The notes below the pieces were generated by a model that saw nothing but the letters and a program-made list of their open reading frames with translations, ran no database searches and had not been told where the DNA came from. This document shows, piece by piece, positions 24,370 through 33,410 of a stretch of 47,129 nt of DNA (its first letter is position 1; each line of letters starts with the position of its first letter). The DNA comes from Cohnella thermotolerans DSM 17683 (GTDB taxonomy: Bacteria; Bacillota; Bacilli; Paenibacillales; Paenibacillaceae). The stretch covers positions 1-47,129 of the forward strand of contig NZ_AUCP01000055.1 of assembly GCF_000429825.1 (NCBI RefSeq), given 5' to 3'. The position numbers were made by a program, and so were the translations under genes.

Positions 24370-25593
24370 TTAATGCACCTGCCCGTATGCGGGGATGTCC
24401 GCGTAATCGCGGCTGCGGGAGAGCGTCCTGGCATACAGATCCAAGTGCCGCTCCAGCAGCGCCGCTTGGGTGAACTTGCGGCAGTGCTGCAGGCAGGACG
24501 CCTGAATCCGCCGCTTCTCTTCCCCGGACAAGGCGTAGAACGCCTCGATCTTGTCCCGTATGGCCGCAGCGCTTCCCGGCCGGAACAGAAATTCGGCCGG
24601 GTTCCAGACGGCGTCGGGAATGCCGCCTACGGCCGAAGCGTACACCGGCGTACCGACCTGGTAGGATTCGATGATCACCCGGCCGAACGGCTCCTCCCAG
24701 ATCGAGGGGACGAAATTGACGTCCGCCTCCGCCATGAGCCTGCGGGCCTCCGCCGGCTTGACTTTGCCGGGGAAGAGGAAACGGTCGTCATGGCGGACGA
24801 TGTCCGTCAGATTTTGCCGTAGGCTGCCTTCCCCGCAGACGACGACCTTCTCCACGACATCGCGGGGACATGCCAGAGCGGCGTCCACCAACTCGCGAAC
24901 GCCCTTCTCCGGTTCGATTCTCCCGAAGTAGCCGATCCGCAGCGGCTTGCGGCCGAAGTCCTTGTCCGACGCGGCGATCTCGCCCTCCACCGCATTCGGG
25001 ATGACCTGTCTTGTTGCATCCGGGAACAGCCCGGCGTCCGTATGCCGCTTCAAAATATGCGACGAGATGCCGACTACCGCCGCTACCCTTCGGCTGAAAG
25101 CCCCGGAAGTCAGGGCGTACAGCCGCGCCAGCGCCGGATTCGACAGCGGCGAACTGACCGGCGAGAGCAGCGAATAGTCCCGCAGCGTGTGCACGATCGG
25201 AACGCCTTCCTTGGCGTTCGCCGTCCAGACGGCGGCGCCGAAGCCGGACAAGTTCTGGGTATGAATCAGATCCGGCCGGATGGCTTGCAGTCTCTCCTTC
25301 ACCGCTCCGATCAGCCGCCGATTGTACAGATCGACCAACCTGCGGACGATCCTCGGCAGCGTGCCGCGCCCCTGGGAGTCCCCGAGCCAATACAGATTGT
25401 GATGCGGCAACCGATGCACGGTGACGCCGCCGATTTTCTCCACCTGGACGCCGGCGCTCCGCTTCTGGCTCCCAAGCGTCAATACGTGGACATCCGCCAC
25501 GGAGCCGAGCGCTTCCGCCAATATTTGCGTCGAAATTTCCGCTCCGCCGACGATATGCGGCGCGTACAGGCTGTTTACGATGACGATTCTCAT
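24370..25593 (-). CDS. Family 4 glycosyltransferase
   Basis: This 407-residue GT-B enzyme starts MRIVIVNSLYAPHIVGGAEI, where GG-A-E is the nucleotide-sugar loop of GT4. It continues with IGYFGRIEPEKGVRELVDAA and ADVNFVPSIWEEPFGRVIIE, carrying the E-x7-E retaining GT motif. A C-terminal CLQHCRKFTQAALLERHLDL helix follows. The ATG overlaps the stop of the upstream polymerase by 4 bp. Its sugar specificity cannot be told from sequence. Confidence 0.92.
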   Translation of the reverse strand: MRIVIVNSLYAPHIVGGAEISTQILAEALGSVADVHVLTLGSQKRSAGVQVEKIGGVTVHRLPHHNLYWLGDSQGRGTLPRIVRRLVDLYNRRLIGAVKERLQAIRPDLIHTQNLSGFGAAVWTANAKEGVPIVHTLRDYSLLSPVSSPLSNPALARLYALTSGAFSRRVAAVVGISSHILKRHTDAGLFPDATRQVIPNAVEGEIAASDKDFGRKPLRIGYFGRIEPEKGVRELVDAALACPRDVVEKVVVCGEGSLRQNLTDIVRHDDRFLFPGKVKPAEARRLMAEADVNFVPSIWEEPFGRVIIESYQVGTPVYASAVGGIPDAVWNPAEFLFRPGSAAAIRDKIEAFYALSGEEKRRIQASCLQHCRKFTQAALLERHLDLYARTLSRSRDYADIPAYGQVH

Positions 25594-26936
25594 GCGGTAC
25601 GTCTCAACTCCCCCCCATTTTGCTTATCCCGTTCCGCTGCCCGGCCCACGGTCCATTCCTCGAAGAATCCGCTCCGAATCAAACCGATCAGCAGCCAGAA
25701 GTTCACAAAGGAATAGGAATCGAAATTCATGACGAGCGAGAAGCATAGCGCCAGCGCGAATTGGGCGTAAGGGGCCGCGCGCGAACTGCGCAAGGCCGCA
25801 GCCATAAAGCCGATAAACAGGAAAGCGCCCGTAAGACCTTCCTCCGCGAACAGCTTGGACCATAAATTGCGCGAGGTCGCCATCTCGGGATGAAGGTTTA
25901 CGAGATCTTTCACCTCGGTGAACTTCATGCCGTAATCGAAGTGCTGAAGCAGCAAATCCGCGAACTCCCGGTAATAGTAACCGCCCCCGACGCCGAAGAT
26001 CGGGTGCCTTGCAAATTCCAGAAACCCGATGGCCGGGAACACGACACGGATAAAAAAAGAGTTGTCGGCCTTGAGCAAATGGCTGAAGTTGAATTGGAAC
26101 CGGTCCGTGAAATAGCCGCTGACATGAAGCGTCTCCAGCAGATAGGGCACGCCCACCGCAATGACCAGAACGGCGCACGCAAGCCCGAGCAGCATCCGTC
26201 CGCGGTATTTGTTCGCGATGAGCACATAGATCAGCAACGCGGTCAGCAACACGCTGTAAGCGTAGGCCGAGAACGACAGCACCAGCATCAGCGCGATGCC
26301 GATGAGCGGAAGAAGCAACAGCCGCCTGAACCCTTTCTTGTAAAGAAAAAGCAGCAGCAGCCCGCCGCTCAGCAGATGAATGCCGGCCCACGACGGCTCT
26401 CCCGACAGCATCTGAATGCGCCCGCGGTACACTTTCTCCGAGAATAGGCCGGTCAAAGTTCCGGAGAAGCCGCTGCGGATCAAGTAGGCGTCCGCCGCCT
26501 GCATGAGCCCGGCCGCAAGCGGCGGAACGAAGCCGATCAGCAGGCAGATGACGATCCGCCTTCGCAGCTCGGCATCCTCCTTCGCCAGCGCGCCGATGTA
26601 GACGGTGACCCGGTAGATCGACACTCCGAACAGCAGCGTAAGCGTATGCTTGATACTGCTGCCCGTGTCCCCGTTGCCGATGGACGCCAGCAGCGAATGG
26701 CCGATGCTGTAAGCGGCGAAGAGCAAGAGCAGCGAATCTCCCGGCCGGAACCGAAATTCGGTAAAGAGCAGCAGCGCGGAGGCGGCGAACATCGGAAACA
26801 TGGCGAGCGGGCGATAAACGGAAAATTGAAAGTACGGCAAGCTGTCATACGTGATGACCGCAAGCGAGCACAAAAACAGAGCGACGATCGCCGTGCGTAC
26901 GACGTCGCTTCGCTCTGCGCGTTCGGCCGTTAAGAT
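25590..26936 (-). CDS. O-antigen ligase/polymerase-like membrane protein (Wzy)
   Basis: This is an integral membrane protein of about 448 residues with 10-12 helices (e.g. TAIVALFLCSLAVITY, YRPLAMFPMFAASALLLF, LLLLPLIGIALMLVLSFSAY and GLACAVLVIAVGVPYLL). A large periplasm-side loop lies near residues 280-350, with FARHPIFGVGGGYYYREFAD, a pattern seen in Wzy/O-antigen ligase proteins. It should polymerise the flipped EPS units. The start is unclear. The frame opens at ATG 27056, deep inside the upstream gene. Near the expected place (after GGAG at ~26945) there is only ATC 26936, and the first TTG is at 26873. Confidence 0.8.
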   Translation of the reverse strand: MLTAERAERSDVVRTAIVALFLCSLAVITYDSLPYFQFSVYRPLAMFPMFAASALLLFTEFRFRPGDSLLLLFAAYSIGHSLLASIGNGDTGSSIKHTLTLLFGVSIYRVTVYIGALAKEDAELRRRIVICLLIGFVPPLAAGLMQAADAYLIRSGFSGTLTGLFSEKVYRGRIQMLSGEPSWAGIHLLSGGLLLLFLYKKGFRRLLLLPLIGIALMLVLSFSAYAYSVLLTALLIYVLIANKYRGRMLLGLACAVLVIAVGVPYLLETLHVSGYFTDRFQFNFSHLLKADNSFFIRVVFPAIGFLEFARHPIFGVGGGYYYREFADLLLQHFDYGMKFTEVKDLVNLHPEMATSRNLWSKLFAEEGLTGAFLFIGFMAAALRSSRAAPYAQFALALCFSLVMNFDSYSFVNFWLLIGLIRSGFFEEWTVGRAAERDKQNGGELRRTA

Positions 26937-28183
26937 AAGATCAACTCCATATTTTTGCGAGTGGCGGCGCCGCTGAACCGGCGAGCCACATATTGAATCG
27001 ATTTGCTCGATACGGTGTCGTTCATCTCCCTGTCGCCCATCAGGCGCAACACGCATTGCACCATCTCGTCCTCCGAATCGCAGATGAACAGCTCTTCTCC
27101 GTGACTGGCGTCCAGCCCTTCGCTGCCGATCCGGTTGGTGACCACCGGCACGCCCCAGGACATCGCCTCCAGAATCTTCGTTTTGATTCCGGTTCCGAAC
27201 AGCAGCGGCGCGATCATAAGCGCGGCATCGCTGACGACTCGCTTAACGTCGTCTACGGCGCCCGTCACGACGACGCCCGGATACTCGTCCTGCAGACGCC
27301 GCACCTCCTCTGTCGGGCTTTTCCCGACGATATAGAAGACGGCCGAGGGCATCTGGCGCTTGATTCGCATCCAGATCCGTTCGCAGAAATAAACGGCGGC
27401 GGAGCTGTTGTGCGGAATGTCCATCTTGCCGACAAACACGAGCTTGTTGGAATCGTAGCGGCGGGAGCCTCTCGTCTGCACGGCCGGTTCGACCTTCATC
27501 GGAATGCCGTGGCAGGATTTGTGATGGGTCGCCTTCCGGAAATCGAGAGCTTCGGCGGGGGAAGTAAAGATCAGATGATCAAAGAGGGGGGCTACCTTCT
27601 TTTCGTAACGGGCCAGCATCTCGCTTTCGAAGGCGATCAGCTTCTTCTGCACGAATTTCAGCTCCGCAAACCGCTTCAAGCTGTCGGGCAGTTTGTTCGC
27701 GAAACCTCCGAGTATGGATGGAATGTACTGGAACCAATCGAGCTGGCGCCGATAGCGAAGCGACAACAGATCGTCGTAGCTGAGCACGTTCCGGCCCTTC
27801 CCCTCCGTCCAATATTCCGCCACTCTCACCATGTCGTACAGAACGAAGTCCGGCTTCTCCTCCCGGATGAAGTTCCGGATTTGCCGGTGCGTCTTCCGGC
27901 GGTAATAAACGGATACCTGAAGCGGCCACCTTCTCCGGATCAACGAATGAACGAGAACGTTGTACAGTTTCTCGGCGAAGCCCGGCAGCTTCAAACGCAC
28001 GAGCCGGTCGATCTCCTTCGGCTGGTGCTTCAAATCGTTCGGTTCGTCAACGAACGACAGATTGACGATCTCGCTTCCGGGATAAATCTCCTTCATATGC
28101 CGAATATACTGCAACAGCATGTTTTTTCTCCCGTCCGTGGCGGGAAAAGGCAGCCGATTCGTAATAAACACGATTTTGTTCAT
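26930..28183 (-). CDS. GT-B glycosyltransferase
   Basis: This protein of about 417 residues begins MNKIVFITNRLPFPATDGRK, the start of a sugar-transfer/GT4 group in which the N-terminal GG is replaced by DGRK. The C-terminal half has NKLVFVGKMDIPHNSSAAVY, FYIVGKSPTEEVRRL, and ALMIAPLLFGTGIKTKILEA followed by MSWGVPVVTN, the donor-binding site. ATG 28183 is chosen because it starts the conserved beta strand and GGGGTGG lies upstream. ATG 28198 and 28240 are alternatives. It lies just after the initiating sugar transferase, so it may add the second sugar. Confidence 0.88.
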   Translation of the reverse strand: MNKIVFITNRLPFPATDGRKNMLLQYIRHMKEIYPGSEIVNLSFVDEPNDLKHQPKEIDRLVRLKLPGFAEKLYNVLVHSLIRRRWPLQVSVYYRRKTHRQIRNFIREEKPDFVLYDMVRVAEYWTEGKGRNVLSYDDLLSLRYRRQLDWFQYIPSILGGFANKLPDSLKRFAELKFVQKKLIAFESEMLARYEKKVAPLFDHLIFTSPAEALDFRKATHHKSCHGIPMKVEPAVQTRGSRRYDSNKLVFVGKMDIPHNSSAAVYFCERIWMRIKRQMPSAVFYIVGKSPTEEVRRLQDEYPGVVVTGAVDDVKRVVSDAALMIAPLLFGTGIKTKILEAMSWGVPVVTNRIGSEGLDASHGEELFICDSEDEMVQCVLRLMGDREMNDTVSSKSIQYVARRFSGAATRKNMELILS

Positions 28184-28246
28184 CTGTCGCCACCCCATCG
28201 TTTTAAATAACCCCTCAAAGCGGCGCCATGCGGGGAGCACGTAACG

Positions 28247-28948
28247 TTAAAAAGCGTCTTTGGCTCCCAGCAGCAGCTTGAAGGTCCGGAAAATAATCTT
28301 CAAATCCCCCCAAATGCTTCGATGACGAATGTATTCCAGATCAAGCTCGACCATCTGTTCAAAGCTGAGCCGGTTGCGTCCGTTCACTTGCCACAGACCC
28401 GTGCAGCCCGCGTTGACCGTCAGCCGAAGCTTGTCGTACTCCGTGTATTCCGCCACCTCCCTCGGCAGCGGCGGCCGGGGACCGACCAGCGACATTTCTC
28501 CTTTCAACACGTTGATAAGCTGAGGCAATTCGTCGATGCTCGTTCTTCGGATGAATCTCCCGATTCGGGTAACGCGCGGGTCCTCCTTGATTTTGAACAT
28601 CGCGCCCTTGATTTCGTTCCGGTCCAGCAGCTCCGCAAGCTTCTGTTCCGCGTCCGGCACCATCGACCGGAACTTGTACATGCGGAAGGGCTTCCCGTGT
28701 TTGCCGATCCGGGTCTGCGAGAACAAAACGGGCGACTTCGGATCGTCCAGCTTGATGAGAATCGCGACCGTGGCGAGCACCGGGGAGAGCAGAAGCAGCC
28801 CGAACAGCGCGCCCGTGACGTCGATGACCCGTTTGGCCACGTTGTAGAACGCCAGATTGCCGCCGTTTAACTCGGCAAGCCGCATCTTCTCGATCTCCAC
28901 GATCCGCTTGGCCGCTTCCCGATCATACTGCAGGGCCATGGCCGCCAC
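28247..28948 (-). CDS. Initiating sugar transferase (undecaprenyl-phosphate glycosyl-1-phosphate transferase)
   Basis: This 233-residue monotopic phosphoglycosyl transferase starts EPS unit synthesis by moving a sugar-1-phosphate onto undecaprenyl phosphate. One membrane segment ([20 protein letters not shown]) lies near residue 42. Catalytic blocks follow: [30 protein letters not shown] with the Asp-Glu pair, and GPRPPLPRE. The C-terminus has [16 protein letters not shown] and DLEYI. The start is GTG 28948, overlapping the end of galU by 26 bp, or ATG 28939. The sugar is not predictable with certainty; Glc or Gal is typical of this group. Confidence 0.92.
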   Translation of the reverse strand: MAAMALQYDREAAKRIVEIEKMRLAELNGGNLAFYNVAKRVIDVTGALFGLLLLSPVLATVAILIKLDDPKSPVLFSQTRIGKHGKPFRMYKFRSMVPDAEQKLAELLDRNEIKGAMFKIKEDPRVTRIGRFIRRTSIDELPQLINVLKGEMSLVGPRPPLPREVAEYTEYDKLRLTVNAGCTGLWQVNGRNRLSFEQMVELDLEYIRHRSIWGDLKIIFRTFKLLLGAKDAF

Positions 28949-29822
28949 TCACTTTCTCGTTCCAGAGAAGCTCCTTCAGCCCGTCCATCAGACGGTATTT
29001 CAGTTCATCGTTGCGCAGCGCGAAGTCGACCGTCGTCAGAATGTACCCGAGCTTCTCCCCGACATCGTAACGGACGCCTTCGAAATCGTACGCATAGACG
29101 CCGATATCCTCGTTCAGCTTCTGAATGGCGTCCGTCAGTTGAATTTCGCCGCCCGCTCCGACTTCATGCTTGCCCAGGTAGTCGAAAATTTCGGGCGTCA
29201 ACACGTATCGCCCCATGATCGCCAGATTGGAAGGCGCCTGGCCTAGCGGGGGCTTCTCCACAAACCGGCGAACCTTGTAGAGCCGGCCGCGCTTCTCAAT
29301 CGGATCCAGAATGCCGTACCGGTTCGTCTGATCCGTGCCGACGGCCTGAACGCCGATGACCGCCCTGCCGGTAAGCTCGTATTGTTCGATCAGCTGCCGC
29401 GTGCACGGCGTATCGGACTGAACGATGTCGTCGCCGAGCAGCACGGCGAACGGTTCGTTGCCGATGAAGCTGCGCGCGCACCATACGGCATGTCCCAGCC
29501 CTTTCGGTTCCTTCTGCCGAATGTAGTGAATTTCGACGTTGGACGACTGCTGCACTTTATGCAGCAAGTCGAATTTGCCTTTTTGTTCCAAAGTATGTTC
29601 GAGCTCGAAAGCGATGTCGAAGTGATCTTCTATGGCACGCTTTCCTTTGCCCGTAACGACGATAATGTCTTCAATCCCGGATTCGATCGCTTCTTCCACG
29701 ATGTACTGAATGGTCGGCTTGTCGACGATCGGCAGCATCTCTTTCGGCATCGCCTTGGTGGCGGGCAGGAAACGAGTTCCTAGACCAGCTGCTGGAATAA
29801 TCGCTTTTCGCACTCTTTTCAT
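28923..29822 (-). CDS. galU: UTP-glucose-1-phosphate uridylyltransferase
   Basis: This 299-residue enzyme makes UDP-glucose, the precursor used by ugd and probably by the EPS transferases. It has the N-terminal nucleotide loop [18 protein letters not shown], then [16 protein letters not shown], the central GDDIV, and the C-terminal [20 protein letters not shown] and [13 protein letters not shown] 29822 has GGAGTGAGCGA just upstream. It overlaps the sugar transferase gene by 26 bp. A 184-bp gap before it (29823-30006) holds no gene I can support. Confidence 0.95.
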   Translation of the reverse strand: MKRVRKAIIPAAGLGTRFLPATKAMPKEMLPIVDKPTIQYIVEEAIESGIEDIIVVTGKGKRAIEDHFDIAFELEHTLEQKGKFDLLHKVQQSSNVEIHYIRQKEPKGLGHAVWCARSFIGNEPFAVLLGDDIVQSDTPCTRQLIEQYELTGRAVIGVQAVGTDQTNRYGILDPIEKRGRLYKVRRFVEKPPLGQAPSNLAIMGRYVLTPEIFDYLGKHEVGAGGEIQLTDAIQKLNEDIGVYAYDFEGVRYDVGEKLGYILTTVDFALRNDELKYRLMDGLKELLWNEKVSGGHGPAV

Positions 29823-30006
29823 TCGCTCTCACTCCATCTCTCTCTTTTGATAGAACAACTGATCTTATAAAGGGCATTGAACCCACCCTCACGCCACACC
29901 CTCGACGATGAACGTCTAAGGCCCGTTAACCCACAGCATGGCCGAGTGCCTCCGGTGATAAAGGAGCAGGAGACATTTCCTTCCCTTGCGGGAGCGGCGC
30001 GGCGGT

Positions 30007-30651
30007 TTAGCGCCCGGTTCTGTTGAAGACGGCGCCGACGAGGCGGGCCCGGCAGGACTCCAGCGATTCCTTCGCCTTCGCGACCGCGTCGAACTTCGTC
30101 TTGCCGCGTCGAATGACGAGCACGGCGCCGTCGCATTTATCCGACACGATCAGCGCATCCGCACCGGCCGCCAACGAAGGCGTATCGACGATGACGATGT
30201 CGAATCGTTCCTTCGCCGCCTCGAGCAGCGCGGTCATCCCGTCCGAATCCAGCAATTCGGTCGGATTGGACGGAATCGGACCGGCGCATACGACCTGCAG
30301 ATTGGCGAATGCCGTCGGCCGGATCGCTTCTGCGATCCCGCACCGGCCAGCAAGCGCCGTGCTCAGCCCCGTCTCGTTCGGAAGATCGAAGATCCGGTGC
30401 TGAACGGGCGCCCGCAAGTCCGAGTCGATCAGCAGCACGCTGCGGTTCGCCTGGGCGTAGGCGATGGCCAGATTGGCCGAGGCGGTGCTTTTGCCTTCGC
30501 CGGGTTCGGCGGACGCAATCGCGATCGTCTTCATCCCGGCCGTCCGATTGGCGAGCTCAATGCCCGTTCTCAGTCTGCGATACGTCTCGGCGGCAGCCGA
30601 CTTCGGGTTCGTTCCGGCGATCAAGCCTCGTTTACGCATCCAACGTGACAT
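30007..30651 (-). CDS. CapB/YwqD-type tyrosine kinase (BY-kinase) without Tyr tail
   Basis: This 214-residue cytoplasmic P-loop kinase controls EPS polymerisation together with the adjacent membrane activator. The Walker A is AEPGEGKST, the Walker A' SVLLIDSDLRAP and the Walker B FDIVIVDTPS. The N-terminal ETYRRLRTGIEL helix is the usual oligomerisation motif. The protein ends ...RARLVGAVFNRTGR and lacks the Tyr-rich C-terminal cluster that such kinases normally autophosphorylate. Its start overlaps the activator gene by 20 bp. Regulation would have to use other Tyr residues or ATP-dependent oligomerisation. Confidence 0.9.
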   Translation of the reverse strand: MSRWMRKRGLIAGTNPKSAAAETYRRLRTGIELANRTAGMKTIAIASAEPGEGKSTASANLAIAYAQANRSVLLIDSDLRAPVQHRIFDLPNETGLSTALAGRCGIAEAIRPTAFANLQVVCAGPIPSNPTELLDSDGMTALLEAAKERFDIVIVDTPSLAAGADALIVSDKCDGAVLVIRRGKTKFDAVAKAKESLESCRARLVGAVFNRTGR

Positions 30652-31387
30652 GGGCGTCCCTCCCCGCCGTATTCACCGGCTTCTCGCGATCGTCGGTACC
30701 GATCAGGTCCCGCCGTCTTATTCTGGGGATGTCCGCAAGCAGAGGCATGTTCAGTCTCGTGCGGACATCGCCGTCGGTCTTGACCGAATCGTCGAGGCGT
30801 TCCAGCAGGAAGGCGACGCCGACTCCGATCATCAGCGTCAGGACGAAGACGATCGCGACATTTTTGGCCGGGCCGGACGAGACCGGCGCCCGCTGCTCCG
30901 AAGGGTCCGCCCAGTTCAGAACGGACACATTGTTCAGATTCAGCAGCGTGCGAACTTCTTGCTGGAACACGACGGAGACGGCATTCGCCATTTTGGCCGC
31001 TCGGGCGTACGATGCGTCCGTCGCGGAGACGGTCATGATTTGCGTCTCGGTTACGGAGGCGACGCTGATTTTGGACCCGAGCTCCCCGGCGGTCGTATGG
31101 AGTTCCGGATATTTCTCGGCAACCTTCTTCAAAATTCGCGGAGTAAGAATAAGTTGCTTATACGTTTTGATCAACTGAATGCTAGAATTAATGGCCGCTG
31201 CGTCAGGTTCGGCTTCCGGTTTGTTTAAGGCGCCGTTCGAATACACCATCAGCTTCGCGGACGCTTGATATTCCGGCCTGACGAAATGGCTGGTGTAATA
31301 ACCGACGGCTGTACAGCTGACGATCACGATCAGCGCGATCAACCACAGCCTCTTCCGGACTACGCTCCAATACCGTTGTAATTCCAA
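30632..31387 (-). CDS. Wzz/YveK-type chain-length determinant and kinase activator
   Basis: This 251-residue membrane protein has an N-terminal helix (RLWLIALIVIVSCTAVGYYT), an extracellular domain with QLIKTYKQLILTPRILKKVA, and a second helix near residue 180 (VAIVFVLTLMIGVGVAFLLE). A short cytoplasmic tail follows that would contact the BY-kinase. It starts MELQRYW from a TTG at 31387 with GGAGGATG upstream. It is the first gene of the EPS run and sits about 200 bp from the two-component genes. Chain-length control is inferred from the family. Confidence 0.9.
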   Translation of the reverse strand: MELQRYWSVVRKRLWLIALIVIVSCTAVGYYTSHFVRPEYQASAKLMVYSNGALNKPEAEPDAAAINSSIQLIKTYKQLILTPRILKKVAEKYPELHTTAGELGSKISVASVTETQIMTVSATDASYARAAKMANAVSVVFQQEVRTLLNLNNVSVLNWADPSEQRAPVSSGPAKNVAIVFVLTLMIGVGVAFLLERLDDSVKTDGDVRTRLNMPLLADIPRIRRRDLIGTDDREKPVNTAGRDAHVTLDA

Positions 31388-31470
31388 AAGGCATCCTCCG
31401 AAAGTCAGATTTTCTGATAAAATACTGAGCAGCGCTGCTCCGAGTGCTTCCCCGGATCTGATCTGTTTTT

Positions 31471-31513
31471 ATTGTAAGACGCCGGCGTCCCGCCTAACTA
31501 TTACGCGGCGGGA
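31471..31513 (-). promoter_or_regulatory. Putative EPS promoter region with inverted repeat
   Basis: Just upstream of the first EPS gene, the minus strand reads TACAAT (31471-31476), a good -10 box. About 12-37 bp further upstream TCCCGCC (31488-31494) and GGCGGGA (31507-31513) form a 7-bp inverted repeat with a 12-bp spacer. The repeat overlaps the place of a -35, and no good -35 is seen. It may be the site of an activator, possibly the response regulator encoded just upstream. It may alternatively be the hairpin terminating the two-component transcript, but no T-run follows. Confidence 0.4.
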
Positions 31514-31590
31514 TGATTTTGCTTCTTCTCGGGAAGCAGATCACCCTGCCGCGTAGGTAGCTGCAGAAGGTATACTTTCGTACCATAGGA

Positions 31591-32238
31591 TCAGACGGAA
31601 CTTCCTTGCTTCCGTTTGTCCGGAGAATAGCTGCCGAGCCCTTGCGCTTGCGCGAACAGGGCAGCCTGCGTACGGTCATTCAAATTCAATTTTCTGAAAA
31701 TTCGGCTGACGTGCTTCTTGACGGTAAATTCGCTGACGACCAGCTTTTTCGCCATGGCGCCGTTCGACAGCCCTTCTCCGAGTCCGCGCAGCACTTCCCT
31801 TTCTTTGGGCGTCAGCTTGTCGAGCGGATCGTCGGATTCCTTGCGAAGCATCGTGCCGAGCAAATTCGGATCGAAATACTTGCGCCCTCTCCCGACGATC
31901 CGGATGGCCAGCAGCAATTCCTCGGGTTCCGCTTCTTTCAGCACGAAGCCGTCGGCCCCGCACGCTTCCGCTCTCCGGATGTCCGCTTCCGACGCGGAGG
32001 AAGTCAGCATCATAAAATGGCACGGAAGATGGCGGAGCCTCCCGACCAGATCGTAGCCGGAGTCGGCGCCCAGCTTGACATCCACGATGGCAAGATCCGG
32101 CTTCTCCCTCTCGATCAGCGCAATCGCGTCCTGAACCGTGTCGGATTCGCCGACCCATTCGATCCCTTCTTCTTTGGCCAGAATAGCGATCAAACCTTTG
32201 CGGACCAGAGGATGGTCGTCCACGATGACGATTTTCAT
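31591..32238 (-). CDS. NarL/DegU-type response regulator
   Basis: This 215-residue protein has a receiver domain (MKIVIVDDHPLVRKGLIAIL; the phospho-acceptor Asp is in DLAIVDVKLG) and a C-terminal LuxR-type helix-turn-helix, LTPKEREVLRGLGEGLSNGA then KKLVVSEFTVKKHVSRIF. It starts 4 bp after the kinase gene ends and is surely paired with it. Its position directly upstream of the EPS operon suggests that it controls that operon, but this is inferred from location only. Confidence 0.94.
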   Translation of the reverse strand: MKIVIVDDHPLVRKGLIAILAKEEGIEWVGESDTVQDAIALIEREKPDLAIVDVKLGADSGYDLVGRLRHLPCHFMMLTSSASEADIRRAEACGADGFVLKEAEPEELLLAIRIVGRGRKYFDPNLLGTMLRKESDDPLDKLTPKEREVLRGLGEGLSNGAMAKKLVVSEFTVKKHVSRIFRKLNLNDRTQAALFAQAQGLGSYSPDKRKQGSSV

Positions 32239-32242
32239 CCGA

Positions 32243-32935
32243 TCACCCCTTCTTCATCGTTTGAAGCGGTTCCTCGTTGGCGTCGTCGAGCGGAAGCCTG
32301 ACGACAATGCGCGTTCCGCCTCCGATGACGCTGTCGATTTGCAGATTGCCGCCGAGCGAGGCGGCGAGAACCTTCATGTTGCCCAGCCCGAACCCGGAAT
32401 CTTGCTTGCTCGGCTGCCGCGAAGTTGCATCAAACCCCGAACCGTTGTCCGCGATTCGAAGCGTAACGGCGTTGCGCCGCAACGTCAATTTAACGTCGAT
32501 CTTGCTGCTGGCGCCATGACGGATCGCGTTGCCGACCGCTTCGGCAATGATCCGGTATAACACTTTCTGATGATGAACGGACAGGCGGCGGTCGAAGTCG
32601 GGTGCGCGGAAACGGATTCGGACGCCGTTCAACTTGGCCTGACTGGCAAGCAAAGATTCGACGCTTCCGATCCACGACGCGCCGCCCTTCTCGGACAAGC
32701 TCAGACCGTGTATCGCCATGCGCAGTTCACGGGATGCCGAGGCGATCGCTTTCTTGATTTCCCGCAGCTGCTCCAGCTTTTGCGCTTCCGACGTTCCCCC
32801 CCAGTCCTGTTCCAGGGAGTGGACGGCGCAGGCTATGCCGAACAAATGCGGACCCATGCGGTCATGGAGTTCTTCTGCAATCCGGATTCGCTCCTCGAAG
32901 ACAACATAACGTTCCAACCCACTCTGCATAGCCAT
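32243..32935 (-). CDS. Cytoplasmic sensor histidine kinase (NarL-type, HisKA_3)
   Basis: This 230-residue kinase has no membrane segment. The phospho-acceptor His is in RIRIAEELHDRMGPHLFGIA near residue 23, the HisKA_3 dimerisation helix pair follows, and the HATPase domain has YRIIAEAVGNAIRHG (N box), IADNGSGFD and GFGLGNM (G boxes). Only about 15 residues precede the His box. It therefore has no sensor domain of its own and may read a cytoplasmic signal or another protein. Ribosome site GGAAAGGTGA precedes ATG 32935. Confidence 0.92.
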   Translation of the reverse strand: MAMQSGLERYVVFEERIRIAEELHDRMGPHLFGIACAVHSLEQDWGGTSEAQKLEQLREIKKAIASASRELRMAIHGLSLSEKGGASWIGSVESLLASQAKLNGVRIRFRAPDFDRRLSVHHQKVLYRIIAEAVGNAIRHGASSKIDVKLTLRRNAVTLRIADNGSGFDATSRQPSKQDSGFGLGNMKVLAASLGGNLQIDSVIGGGTRIVVRLPLDDANEEPLQTMKKG

Positions 32936-33410
32936 CCTTATTCATCACCTTTCCTCTCTCATAGGATGAGAAAATTCACATTTTCTTCGTCATGCTCCCT
33001 CATTTCTGTTGAATGGTTTAATTTCAACATACCTTGTAAAATCGAACATGGACATACTACGAGAGAACCGATTTTATGAAGCAGGGCTTGCTGCTGCATG
33101 TTTGCGACCTTGGTCTTAATCCCGGATTCGGCGAAAAAGGCATTGCATCCAATAAAATCCTGCTATTCGGATAAAATCGGTACAATATTAAATTTGCTTA
33201 TAAATCCCTTTATTTCCCATATCCGCTTTAGAAGGACTATCTTTTATAGGTCCAACGGATTAAGCCGGGCGGCAAGTCCAAGGGAAAAGTCTTTATTTTT
33301 ATTTTCCTTAAATTGGTATTCACCGCTCTATAAAACGCTTTCATTCTTTATGAAATATCGCTATTTTTGCTCAACCTGCTGCAATACCTGACATGGATGA
33401 GAATCATGAG
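32936..33410. other. Gene-free region upstream of the two-component genes
   Basis: AT-rich, with no motif-bearing open frame. A 97-codon frame at 33098-33391 has no recognisable features. The inverted repeat at 33007-33029 lies in the probable promoter of the kinase gene. I see no clear -10/-35 pair. Confidence 0.5.
33007..33029. repeat. Inverted repeat TGTTGAA-N9-TTCAACA
   Basis: A perfect 7-bp inverted repeat with a 9-bp spacer lies about 75 bp upstream of the histidine kinase start. The size suits a dimeric DNA-binding protein such as a LuxR-type response regulator. Autoregulation of the two-component genes is possible. Confidence 0.45.

Noticed and set aside
33098..33391. 97-codon open frame upstream of the two-component genes
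   Set aside because: No motif, no ribosome site, AT-rich intergenic composition.
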